From positions 1 through 32,619 of the forward strand of contig CAIZPE010000086.1 of NCBI GenBank assembly GCA_903934795.1: a stretch of DNA of 32,619 nucleotides, in the 5' to 3' direction. This DNA comes from an uncultured bacterium. GTDB taxonomy: Bacteria > Pseudomonadota > Gammaproteobacteria > Burkholderiales > Burkholderiaceae_E. The notes below the pieces were generated by a model that worked only from the letters and a program-made list of their open reading frames with translations, was not told the origin of the DNA and did no database searches. Below are positions 1-8,678 of this stretch, piece after piece. A program made the position numbers and the translations under genes. The number at the start of each line of letters is the position of its first letter. Positions within the stretch are counted from its first letter, which is position 1.

Positions 1-1
1 T

Positions 2-1072
2 TCAGAGCCAGCGCAGGATGATCTCGGCGGCCTGCTCGTCGCCCACCGGCAACGGGGGCGTGGGCCTTGCCTGCGCCCAGAGCGCTGCCAGGGGCGCCGC
101 CAGCCGGCCGGCCTGCAGGTCGGCGTCGGATACCTGCCGGGCGCAGGCCTGCTCGCCGATCCAGGCGACCAGGGCATCCTGCTCCGGCCAGTCCGGGCGG
201 GGGGCGTAGAGGAGGGGTGTGCCGCCGCAGGCCGCTTCGGCGAAGGTGCCGTAGCCAGGCTTGCCGATCAGCGCATCAACCGATGCGACCAGCTCGCCGA
301 AGGACCAGCCGAGCGTGTCCGAGGCCACCACCCGGGGGTGACGTATGCCCCAGGCCGAGGGCACCAGCCAGCGCACGCCCGGCTCGAGTGGCCAGTCGGC
401 CATGGGCAGGGGGCGATCGAAGCCGCCGAAGGCGATCAGCACGGCCTTGTCGCCATCGGCCAGCGCCAGACGCTCACGCAAGGCCGCCCGGCGCGGGGCG
501 CAGACCCGGGCCACCGGCCCGACCCGCAAGGTGTTCCCCAGCGCCGTCATCGGCATGCCCGGTGTGAGCACGATGAAGGCCGCCGCGCTGCGGTATGCAG
601 CCAGCATCTCGGCCAGCACCGGCTCGGCCCAGGCCTGCCCGGCGAAGGCGAAGCCGGCCAGGTCGAACCAGTTGAGCGAACTCAGCCCGAGCGCCGGGAT
701 GCCGGCTTCGGCGGCCGCAGCCAGCGGCAGGTAGGCGGCGTTGGCGAGCACCAGGTCCACGGACTGCGCGCGCAGCCAGCTCGCGGTGTCGCGAACCCGG
801 GCCGGCCAGTCGGCGTGGAATGTCTGGTAGGCACGGGCGCTGCCGGCATGGTCGATGCGGAAGGCGTCATGCATCAGGAAGCCGAAGTCCAGGGCCCGCG
901 TCACGGGCTCGAGCGCCGGACCGATGCGCTCGCGCAGCCGGGACTGCGGCAGCGTGCTCACCACCGTCAGGCGAAGATCGGGCCGCCGGCGTTGCAGGGC
1001 CTGGAGCACCGGCCCGGTCTGGGCCAGATGCCCCAGCCCGTGGCCGGAGATGGTGACGAGCAGGTGGGGCAT
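2..1072 (-). CDS. MurG/GT-B-like glycosyltransferase family protein
   Basis: ORF 2..1201 minus; likely true start MPHLLVTISGHGLGHLAQTGPVLQAL at 1072; N-terminal GHGLGH glycosyltransferase-like motif and C-terminal GKPGYGTFAEAACGGTPLLYAPRPDWPEQ donor-site-like segment. Confidence 0.7.
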   Translation of the reverse strand: MPHLLVTISGHGLGHLAQTGPVLQALQRRRPDLRLTVVSTLPQSRLRERIGPALEPVTRALDFGFLMHDAFRIDHAGSARAYQTFHADWPARVRDTASWLRAQSVDLVLANAAYLPLAAAAEAGIPALGLSSLNWFDLAGFAFAGQAWAEPVLAEMLAAYRSAAAFIVLTPGMPMTALGNTLRVGPVARVCAPRRAALRERLALADGDKAVLIAFGGFDRPLPMADWPLEPGVRWLVPSAWGIRHPRVVASDTLGWSFGELVASVDALIGKPGYGTFAEAACGGTPLLYAPRPDWPEQDALVAWIGEQACARQVSDADLQAGRLAAPLAALWAQARPTPPLPVGDEQAAEIILRWL

Positions 1073-1236
1073 GGCGGGGCGCAACGCTAGCACAGGCCAG
1101 CGGGCTTTCCGCACGACCGGGGCTGCAGCCGGACATAGCCCGAATGGGGGGCGCGCAGATGTTCGCGGTGTGATATCCCTCGAAGGCCTGGCGCGCGGCA
1201 TCGGCGTGCAGGTGCTGACGCTCCAGGATCATCAGA

Positions 1237-2502
1237 TTGCAGACTGAGCTTCCCCGGGACCACCCCGTCCCGATCGACTCCCATCGTCTTCGGCTTGGCG
1301 TGTTCGTGATGATCGATCATCACTGGCTCGACCATCCCTTTGCGCGCAACCGATTCCTGATCAGCACCGCGTCGCAGCTGCGCGAACTGCAGGCGATGCA
1401 GGGCGCCGGCCTGTTCTGGATCCCCGCGCTCAGCCAGATCGAGCCGCTCCCCGAGGAGCCGGCGGCAGCGCCGCGGCCGGCCCGGGCGGTGGCCCCGCCG
1501 AGCGAAGACAGCGGGGCGAGTCTGCGGCGGGCCCAGTCGGTACGGGAGCGTCTGCTGGTGGCCCAGGCCCGGCGCGACTGGAACCGGGCCGCCGAGACCG
1601 TCCGGCATGCGCTGCGCGGGCTGCGTGACAACCCGCAGCCCGCCGCTGCCGATCTGGCCTCCGTGGCCACCGCCGCCGCCGCCCGCATCCTCGAGGGCCG
1701 CGACATCCTGCAGCTGCTCGACCGGCCGGGCGCCGATAGCGGCCAGTACCATGCCCTGAACTGCATGACCATCGCCACGCTGGTAGCCAAGACCATGCGC
1801 CTGTCGCCCCAGGCGCTGACCGATGTCGCCCTCGGCGCCCTGGTCCATGATGTCGGCAAGGTGCTGATCCCGCACCGCGTGCTGCGCGAGGCCAGGCGCA
1901 GCCCTGCCGAGGAGCGGGTCTATCGCGACCATTGCCAGATCGGGCTCGAACTGGCTCGCGGCACCGGGGTGTTCTCCGAAGCCGTGCTGAACCTGATCCG
2001 CGACCACCACGAGGCGGCCGATGGCAGCGGTTTTCCGGCCGGCCGGCCGGGCGGCGAGCTGTCGCAGCCGACGCGGATTCTGGCGCTGGTGAACCGCTAT
2101 GACCGGCTGTGCGGCCCCGAGTCTCCCGACCGTGCGCCTCTGAGACCGGCCGACGCCCTGCGCCGGATCTGGCGCGACGAGCGCAAGCGGATCGACCCTG
2201 ATGTGTTCTCGGCGCTGGTGAGCGTGCTCGGGGTGTACCCGCCCGGCAGCATCGTGCAGCTCTCCGATCTGCGCATCGCGCTGGTGATCGCGCCCAGCGC
2301 GCGCTCGACCCTGCCGCTGGTGCTGATCTACCAGCCCAGTCGGACGCAGGAGCAGGCCAATCTGCTCGATCTCTCCGCGGATGGTGACGGGCTGACCATC
2401 GAGAAGCATCTGCTGCCCCACGAGCTCTCCCGCGAGGCGCTGCAATGGCTCGACCCGCGAGAGCGGCTGGTCTACTACTTCCGCGGCGCCGAGCCCGACT
2501 GA
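1237..2502 (+). CDS. HD-GYP domain protein with N-terminal DUF3391-like region (putative c-di-GMP phosphodiesterase)
   Basis: LRLGVFVMIDHHWLDHPFARNRFLI (DUF3391-like), ALVHDVGKVLIP and RDHHEAADGSGFPAG (HD-GYP motifs). Start is apparently TTG at 1237. Confidence 0.85.
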   Translation: MQTELPRDHPVPIDSHRLRLGVFVMIDHHWLDHPFARNRFLISTASQLRELQAMQGAGLFWIPALSQIEPLPEEPAAAPRPARAVAPPSEDSGASLRRAQSVRERLLVAQARRDWNRAAETVRHALRGLRDNPQPAAADLASVATAAAARILEGRDILQLLDRPGADSGQYHALNCMTIATLVAKTMRLSPQALTDVALGALVHDVGKVLIPHRVLREARRSPAEERVYRDHCQIGLELARGTGVFSEAVLNLIRDHHEAADGSGFPAGRPGGELSQPTRILALVNRYDRLCGPESPDRAPLRPADALRRIWRDERKRIDPDVFSALVSVLGVYPPGSIVQLSDLRIALVIAPSARSTLPLVLIYQPSRTQEQANLLDLSADGDGLTIEKHLLPHELSREALQWLDPRERLVYYFRGAEPD

Positions 2503-2645
2503 GCGGCCGTCGGCCCGCGGCGATGCGGCGCATCAACGCGCCGCCACATCCCGGCGATCGCCGCCGCCGGGCTTGACCGGCGTCAATCCGCGGGCGGCCT
2601 GGTCGGCCATAACGGGTTTCCGATCAATCCTCAGGAAACCGCACC

Positions 2646-3386
2646 ATGACATCCCCTTCCCATCGGCGCGCCGCCGGCGCGCACCGGGCCCTGCTGGGCA
2701 GCGCGTTCATTCTGGTCAGTGGCGCAGCGCAGGCGGCGCTGCTGGCCGATGACTTCGAGGACGGTGTGGTCCGCTACACGACAACCGGCGTGGCCGGCGC
2801 GGTGAACATCCGCCCGACCTCGGATGTCATCAACACCGGCGGCACCAACGGCTTCGATGCCTTCTTCCCCAATGGCGGCAGGTTCCTGGTCGTCGGCGAT
2901 GCCGCGGGAGCCATCGGCAACGGCTCGCCAGCCGGCCCCGCCGGCTCGATTGCCGGATCCACCCAGAGCGCGCGCTTCGCCCTGGGCAGCTTCGGGGCGG
3001 GTGTCCACCGTCTGGGCGTGGCCTTCGACTTCGTGTTCGACACCAGCCTCGCGCCGGGCACCACCCAGGCCCGCAACCCCGACGACTTCGTGGTCACGCT
3101 TCGCGACAGCGCCGGGGTGCTGCTCGAGTTGCTGCGATTCGACGATGTGCTGCGTAACGAGGCCGACCGTCGCGGTCGGTTTTCGGGCGAGGCGCAGTTC
3201 ACGCTGGGCGGCGCTGACCAGGTCTGGCTGGACTTCGGCCTGACCGAATATGCCAACTCGGGCGACAGCGCGGTGGGCATCGACAACATCGTGCTCATTC
3301 CCGAAGCCGCCTCGATCGCGCTTCTGGGCATCGGCATGATCGCGCTCGGCTCGGTGCGACTGCGCCGCCGGCCGGCCCCCGCCTGA
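2646..3386 (+). CDS. PEP-CTERM-like exported protein (PEA variant sorting signal)
   Basis: N-terminal signal peptide (ALLGSAFILVSGAAQAA); C-terminus IPEAASIALLGIGMIALGSVRLRRR has the motif, TM helix and Arg cluster layout of PEP-CTERM proteins. AGGAAA ribosome-binding site upstream. Confidence 0.7.
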   Translation: MTSPSHRRAAGAHRALLGSAFILVSGAAQAALLADDFEDGVVRYTTTGVAGAVNIRPTSDVINTGGTNGFDAFFPNGGRFLVVGDAAGAIGNGSPAGPAGSIAGSTQSARFALGSFGAGVHRLGVAFDFVFDTSLAPGTTQARNPDDFVVTLRDSAGVLLELLRFDDVLRNEADRRGRFSGEAQFTLGGADQVWLDFGLTEYANSGDSAVGIDNIVLIPEAASIALLGIGMIALGSVRLRRRPAPA

Positions 3387-3462
3387 GGCACGGACCGGAC
3401 AGCCGCCAGGGCCGGCGTCAGGAGCGGCCCCGGCAGTTGCACGGTGCCGCCCGCGCGCATGC

Positions 3463-4815
3463 TCAGCGCTCCAGCATGCCGCGACGCATCTGCTCGCGGA
3501 TCGGCCGTACCAGATAGTCGAGCACGGTGCGCTCCCCGGTGACGATGTAGACCTCGGCGGGCATGCCCGCCTGCAGCACCAGATCCGGCCGTCCGCCGGT
3601 GTCCACCTGCACCTGGGCGAGGTAGTAGGCCTGGCCGCGCGCGGGGTCGGTCAGCCGGTCGGCCGACACGCGGGTGAGCGAGCCCGGAAAGACCGGGATG
3701 GTCCGGCGGTTGAAGGCGGTGAAGCGCACTTCGGCGGCCATGCCTTGCCGGACCCGGTCGATGTCCTCGGGCTGGATGCGCGCCTCCACCACCAGCGGCG
3801 CGTCGGTCGGCACGATCTCCAGGATGGTGACCCCCGGCCGGATCACCCCGCCCGTGGTGTGGGCCTGCAAGCCGATCACCGTGCCCGGGAGCGGCGCGAC
3901 CACGCGGGTGCGCGCGAGCACCGCGGCCGCCGCTTCCAGGCGTTCCGCGCTCTCGCGCAGTCGTGCGCGAAGATCCTGGATGCGGTCGTCGGCTTCGCGA
4001 CGCTGCTGGTTGCGCAGGTCGCTCATGCGCAGCGCGGTCTCGCTGATCAGCGCCGAGGCCTCGGCGATGTCGGCTTCGGCGCGGCCGATGTCGGCCTGCA
4101 GGTCCGCCTCGGCGCGGCGCAGCGCGAAGTAGCGGGTCTTCAGGTACATGCCCGAGTCCAGCAGCGACTGCGCACCGGCGATCTCCTCGGCGATGTAGCC
4201 GAGCTTCACCCGCGTGGCGGCCAGTTCTGTGCGCCGCCCGCCGATCTTCTCGCGGGCCTGCTGCTGGCGCTGACCGAGCACCTCGAGCTGACCGGCGAGC
4301 GCGGCCCGGCGGCTGGCGTGCAGCCGCGACTCGCCGTCGAGCAGGCGCGCCACCACCGGGTCTGCGCGCCGCGACTCCAGCGCGTCGTCGAAGACGATGC
4401 GCTCGCGGCCTTCGCGCTCGGCCTGCCAGCGCGCGAACTCGGCGGCCAGGGCGTCGTGCTCGGCGGCCAGGGCATCGTGGCGGCTGCGGGCCGCCACATC
4501 ATCGAGCTGCAGCAGCACCTCCCCGGCGCTCACCCGCTGGTCCTCGCGCACCCGGATCTCTCTCACGATGCCGCCTTCCAGGTGCTGGACCGACTTCCGC
4601 TCGCCAGCCACCTTCACCACGCCGGGCGCGAGTGCCGCGCTGCTGATCGGCGAGAAGGCCGCCCAGCCGCCCAGCCCGACCACCCCGAACAGCACCAGCG
4701 CAGCGCCCCAGCGGGCGACGCGTCGGCGCGAAGCCTCGATGACGGCATCGGCGGCATCGGCGGCATCGGTGTCGAGGGCCTGCGGCACCGCGAGGGTCAG
4801 TGACGTATTGCGCAT
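3463..4815 (-). CDS. Type I secretion periplasmic adaptor (HlyD/PrtE family)
   Basis: Single N-terminal TM, GVVKVAGERKSVQHLEGGIVREIRVREDQRVSAGEVLLQLDD lipoyl-like motif, long coiled coil, C-terminal PVFPGSLTRVSAD...VYIVTGERTVLDYLVRPI. Confidence 0.93.
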   Translation of the reverse strand: MRNTSLTLAVPQALDTDAADAADAVIEASRRRVARWGAALVLFGVVGLGGWAAFSPISSAALAPGVVKVAGERKSVQHLEGGIVREIRVREDQRVSAGEVLLQLDDVAARSRHDALAAEHDALAAEFARWQAEREGRERIVFDDALESRRADPVVARLLDGESRLHASRRAALAGQLEVLGQRQQQAREKIGGRRTELAATRVKLGYIAEEIAGAQSLLDSGMYLKTRYFALRRAEADLQADIGRAEADIAEASALISETALRMSDLRNQQRREADDRIQDLRARLRESAERLEAAAAVLARTRVVAPLPGTVIGLQAHTTGGVIRPGVTILEIVPTDAPLVVEARIQPEDIDRVRQGMAAEVRFTAFNRRTIPVFPGSLTRVSADRLTDPARGQAYYLAQVQVDTGGRPDLVLQAGMPAEVYIVTGERTVLDYLVRPIREQMRRGMLER

Positions 4816-6584
4816 CAGGCCTCTCCCTGGACGACCTGCAGCTTGGGCGAGGTCTCGGCGGCGCTCGAGCGGGTGGGCATCGGCGTGATTCGCCGCATCA
4901 CCTGGGCGCGGGGACCGAACGCGCCGACCGCACCGTGCGAGAGCACCAACAGGCTGTCGGCCTGCGCGAGCAGGCCGGGTCGATGGGTGATCACCACCAG
5001 CGTCACGCCCGACTGCCGCAGCTGCGTGAAGGCGCGGGCAAGCGCGGCCTCGCCGTCGGCGTCGAGATGCGCGTTGGGCTCGTCCAGGACCACCAGTCGC
5101 GGCGAACCGTAGAGCGCTCGCGCCAGACCGATCTGCTGGCGCTGGCCGGCCGACAGCACCAGGCCGCCATCGCCCACCTCGGTGTCATAGCCCGCAGGCA
5201 GGGCGCTGATCATCTCGTGGGCGCCGGCGAGCCGTGCCGCCCGCAGCACCGACTCCCGGTCGGCGCTGCCCAGCCGGGCGATGTTCTCGAGCACCGTGCC
5301 GTGCAGCAGCTGCGCCTCTTCCGGGAGGTAGCCGATGCCGCCGCCCAGCGCTTCGGCATCCCATGCGCCGAGCTCGATGCCATCGAGCCGGACCCGGCCG
5401 CTGCGTGGCGTGATCGCGCCGGTGATCGCGCCGGCGAGCGTGGATTTGCCGGCGCCGCTCGGCCCCACCACGCCGAGGAACTCCCCGGGGGCGAGGCTGA
5501 ACGAGACGGCGCGCAGCAGCAGCCGTTGCGAGTCGGGTGCGTTGACCACCAGCTGCTCCACCTGCAGGCGGCCGCGGGCCGCCTCGCTGTCGATCGGCCG
5601 ACGCGTGCCGGGGGACGGGGCACGGGTGAGCAGCAGGCGCACCCGCCGGTAGGCGGCCAGGGCGGAACCCATCTGTCGCCACGCGCCGATCGCGGTCTCC
5701 AGGGGGGCGAGTGCGCGGGTCATCAGCAGCGAGGCGGCGACGATCGCGCCGACCATCAGCTGATTGTCGAGATAGAGCCAGGCACCCAGCGCGTACACGC
5801 CCACCTGCAGCAGCACCCGCACCAGCCGGGCCAGGGTGCGCGCCAGGCTGGCGCGATCGAAGGCCTCGGTGAGCGTGCCGAGCGCGCGGTGATTGCCGCG
5901 TTGCCAGCGCTTGAGCGCCGCCGAGCTCATGCCCATGGTGGCCACGGTGTCGGCCTGGCGGACCAGCTCGTCAGCGCGCGCCTGGGATCGGCGGTTCGCC
6001 CGCATTGCCTCGGTGACCGCTCGCCGGTTGGCGACCTCGTTGAGGACCGCGATGAGCAGCAGCGCCGCGCTGCCGGCGGCCGCCAGCAGGCTCAGCGCCG
6101 GGTGCAGCGCGAAAAGCGCGAGCAGGTAGAGCGGAATGAAGGGCGCGTCGAAGAGGGTGAAGATCGCCTGCGAGCTCAGGAAGGCGCGCAGCTCGGCCGC
6201 ATCCTTCAGACCGGGACCCGGGCGGCCGGGATGGCCGGCGGCGTCACGGATGCTGGCGGCCAGCACCAGCGGGGACAGCCGAGCATCCAGGGCCATGCCG
6301 GCGCGGGCCAGCAGGCGTGCGCGCACCAGATCGACCGCGGCCTGCAGCAGCAGCGCGATGCCGGCGCCGGCGGTGAGCAGCACCAGGGTGTCCCGGCTGC
6401 GGCTGGTGAGCACATTGGAGAAGACGCCGAGCATGTAGAGCGGCACCGTGAGCACCAGCAGGTTGAACACCGCGCTGAACAGCCACAGCTGCGCGAAGGC
6501 GACGCGCTGGCTGGACAGCACGGCCGTAAGTGAGGCAACGGGCGGCGCAGCGGCACCGCGATCGGACAGGGTCTTGGAAGTCAT
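4815..6584 (-). CDS. Type I secretion ABC exporter (PrtD-like, no C39 peptidase domain)
   Basis: TM region followed by GPSGAGKSTLAGAI (Walker A), LSAGQRQQIGLARALYG (signature), LVVLDEPNAHLD (Walker B). ATGA overlap with the adaptor gene. Confidence 0.94.
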   Translation of the reverse strand: MTSKTLSDRGAAAPPVASLTAVLSSQRVAFAQLWLFSAVFNLLVLTVPLYMLGVFSNVLTSRSRDTLVLLTAGAGIALLLQAAVDLVRARLLARAGMALDARLSPLVLAASIRDAAGHPGRPGPGLKDAAELRAFLSSQAIFTLFDAPFIPLYLLALFALHPALSLLAAAGSAALLLIAVLNEVANRRAVTEAMRANRRSQARADELVRQADTVATMGMSSAALKRWQRGNHRALGTLTEAFDRASLARTLARLVRVLLQVGVYALGAWLYLDNQLMVGAIVAASLLMTRALAPLETAIGAWRQMGSALAAYRRVRLLLTRAPSPGTRRPIDSEAARGRLQVEQLVVNAPDSQRLLLRAVSFSLAPGEFLGVVGPSGAGKSTLAGAITGAITPRSGRVRLDGIELGAWDAEALGGGIGYLPEEAQLLHGTVLENIARLGSADRESVLRAARLAGAHEMISALPAGYDTEVGDGGLVLSAGQRQQIGLARALYGSPRLVVLDEPNAHLDADGEAALARAFTQLRQSGVTLVVITHRPGLLAQADSLLVLSHGAVGAFGPRAQVMRRITPMPTRSSAAETSPKLQVVQGEA

Positions 6585-6638
6585 GGCACCTCAGGCAGGG
6601 AGGGCGGTTGAACCGGGCAGGCGATGAGGCCCGCCCGG

Positions 6639-6662
6639 GACCGGGGCCTTCCGGCCCCGGTC
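6639..6662 (-). terminator. Stable intergenic hairpin between RTX gene and ABC exporter gene (attenuator or RNA-stabilising stem-loop)
   Basis: On the minus strand GACCGGGGCC-GGAA-GGCCCCGGTC: perfect 10-bp stem, GNRA-type loop, no U-tract. Confidence 0.6.
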
Positions 6663-6677
6663 GTTCACGCAAGTGCG

Positions 6678-8447
6678 TCAGACCACTTCGATGTTGATCG
6701 AGCCCTGCAGTTCGACCAGCGAATCGATGCCGTCGGCGCCCGGCGTGATGCCCATGTTGCGAAGCACGATCGAGTCCTCGGCATCGCCGGTCCAGCTGCC
6801 GTCGCCGTCGTGATCGAACCAGATCGTCACATCGGTGCCGTCATCGACCACCGTCACATAGGCGTCGAGCTGCGCTGCCGAGGTGATCGACGGGTTGTCG
6901 ACCTCGAAGCGCAGGATGTCGATCAGCTCGGGGTCGAGGATCGAGTCCTCGCTCGCCAGGGCGGCGCTGTCCATCCAGCTCATGTCGCCGGTGCTGGAGG
7001 CATGCACGCTGAAGACGAACTTGTCGGCACCGAGGCCGCCGGTCATGGTGTCGTCCTGCTCGCCACCGGTCAGCGTGTCGTTGTCGGTGCCGCCCATCAG
7101 CACATCGTTGCCATTGCCGCCCGACAGCGTGTCCTTGCCGGCGTCGCCATACAGCTTGTCCTGCTGGTCGCCACCGTCGAGCACATCGTCCTGTCCACCC
7201 CCGCGCAGGGTGTCATCGCCGGTGCTGCCCATCAGGGTGTCGAGCCCGGCGCCGCCGAGCATCGAGTCGTTGCCCTCGCCGCCGTCGGCGGTGTCGTTGC
7301 CCGCGCCGCCCTCGATGACATCGTCGCCCTCGTCGCCGCTCAGGGTGTCGTTGCCCAGACCGCCGGAGACCGAGTCATCGTCGTCGCCGCCGCTCAGGGT
7401 GTCGGCACCTTCGCCACCGACCAGGGTGTCGTTGCCGGTGTCGCCGTAGAGCTCGTCGGTGCCGGCACCGCCATCGAGGAGATCGTCGCCGGTGCCGCCA
7501 TCGGCCCAGTCGTTGCCGTTCTCGCCGTAGACCCTGTCGTTGCCGTCATCACCGGACAGTGAGTCGGCGTCGTCACCGCCGCGCACGGTGTCGTCGCCCG
7601 AGCCGCCGTAGAGGGTGTCGTTGCCGCCGTTGTCGGTGACCAGGTCGTTGCCCTTGCCGCCGTCCTGCCAGTCGTTGCCGGCATTGCCGTACATGACGTC
7701 GTTGTCGTTGCCACCCGCCAGGCTGTCGTTGCCGTCGCCGCCATCGATCGTGTCGGCGCCATCATCGCCCTGCACGGTGTCGTCGCCGGTGCCGCCGGTC
7801 ACCGCATCGGCGCCCGTGCCGCCGGCCAGGCGGTCGTTGCCGTCGCTGCCGTTGAGGTTGTCGTCGCCGTCGTCGCCGGCCAGGGTGTCGTTGCCGGACC
7901 CGCCGGTGACGGTGTCGTTGCCGGTTCCGCCGCTCATCGCGTCGCTGCCGCCATCGCCCGACATGGCATCGGCGCCGTCGCCGCCCGACATGACATCGGC
8001 GCCATCACCGCCGGCCATGGTGTCGTTGCCGGCATCGCCCGCCATCTGGTCGTCGCCGAGGCCGCCGCTCATCGAGTCGGTGCCCAGCCCGCCGCTAAGG
8101 GTGTCGTTGCCCTCGCCACCGTCCAGGGTGTCGGCGCCGGCGTCGCCGTTGAGCACATCGTTGCCGGCGTCGCCGGCGAGGCTGTCGTTGCCGTCGCCGC
8201 CGTTGAGCAGATCGTCGTCCTCCCCGCCGCTCAGGATGTCGTTGCCGATCCCGCCGTTGAGCGTGTCGTTGCCGGTCTCGCCGTACAGGCGGTCATTGCC
8301 GCTCTCGCCATTGAGCTCGTCGTTGCCGTCGCGACCGTAGACCGAGTCGTCGCCGCCGCCCGCGAGCACCTGCGAGTTGCTGCCCGCGACCACATCCTTC
8401 CAGATGTTGTTGCTGGCCGAGAGCACATAGGTTTTGGTGAATGCCAT
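6678..8447 (-). CDS. RTX (hemolysin-type Ca-binding) repeat protein, probable T1SS substrate
   Basis: About 50 tandem GGxGxDxLx-type nonapeptides across roughly residues 27-475 of 589, then a ~110-aa C-terminal region ending SLVELQGSINIEVV; directly upstream of the T1SS genes. Confidence 0.93.
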   Translation of the reverse strand: MAFTKTYVLSASNNIWKDVVAGSNSQVLAGGGDDSVYGRDGNDELNGESGNDRLYGETGNDTLNGGIGNDILSGGEDDDLLNGGDGNDSLAGDAGNDVLNGDAGADTLDGGEGNDTLSGGLGTDSMSGGLGDDQMAGDAGNDTMAGGDGADVMSGGDGADAMSGDGGSDAMSGGTGNDTVTGGSGNDTLAGDDGDDNLNGSDGNDRLAGGTGADAVTGGTGDDTVQGDDGADTIDGGDGNDSLAGGNDNDVMYGNAGNDWQDGGKGNDLVTDNGGNDTLYGGSGDDTVRGGDDADSLSGDDGNDRVYGENGNDWADGGTGDDLLDGGAGTDELYGDTGNDTLVGGEGADTLSGGDDDDSVSGGLGNDTLSGDEGDDVIEGGAGNDTADGGEGNDSMLGGAGLDTLMGSTGDDTLRGGGQDDVLDGGDQQDKLYGDAGKDTLSGGNGNDVLMGGTDNDTLTGGEQDDTMTGGLGADKFVFSVHASSTGDMSWMDSAALASEDSILDPELIDILRFEVDNPSITSAAQLDAYVTVVDDGTDVTIWFDHDGDGSWTGDAEDSIVLRNMGITPGADGIDSLVELQGSINIEVV

Positions 8448-8529
8448 GGTTGACTCCGTTGAAGGCTGATGAACACCGCCGCTGGGGCGGTCAATCCGGC
8501 CTGCCGGGCAGGCTGGACGGGCATGGCGT

Positions 8530-8545
8530 TGCAGCCTTCGTGCCA
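8530..8545 (-). promoter_or_regulatory. Candidate sigma54 (-24/-12) promoter for the RTX gene
   Basis: Minus-strand TGGCACGAAGGCTGCA against consensus TGGCACG-N4-TTGCA: exact -24 element, correct spacing, one mismatch in the -12 element. Predicted start near 8519, ~72 nt before the ATG at 8447. Confidence 0.7.
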
Positions 8546-8650
8546 GGTTGACAAACGATTGTTTGGCAAGGGATTTTTCTGTTGGCGGGCTGCGTGCCGG
8601 GAGCCGATCCGTATCGGCGCGGATACCGCCGGGTGCATTGCCGATACAGC

Positions 8651-8669
8651 GGGTCCGTGCGACGGACCC
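8651..8669 (-). terminator. Hairpin immediately 3' of the VpsR-like regulator gene
   Basis: GGGTCCG-TGCGA-CGGACCC: perfect 7-bp stem, 5-nt loop, 10 bp beyond the regulator stop codon; no U-tract. Confidence 0.4.
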
Positions 8670-8678
8670 TCATGGCGC

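Noticed and set aside
2573-2613. TTGACC...CATAAC as a sigma70 promoter for the PEA-CTERM gene
   Set aside because: Spacer of ~29 bp is too long for -35/-10 pairing.
4800-6533. 577-aa plus-strand ORF opposite the ABC exporter
   Set aside because: Gln/His/Arg-rich with no motif; shadow of the exporter gene.
6624-8340. Plus-strand ORFs 6624..7562 and 7615..8340 opposite the RTX gene, with repetitive Ser/Pro or Val/Ala sequence
   Set aside because: Their periodicity mirrors the RTX nonapeptide coding repeats; no independent start context or domain.
6700-8400. Periodic ~27-bp DNA repeats that could look like a CRISPR or satellite array
   Set aside because: The period equals nine codons, units are diverged and fully coding for GGxGxD repeats; no identical direct repeats with unique spacers.
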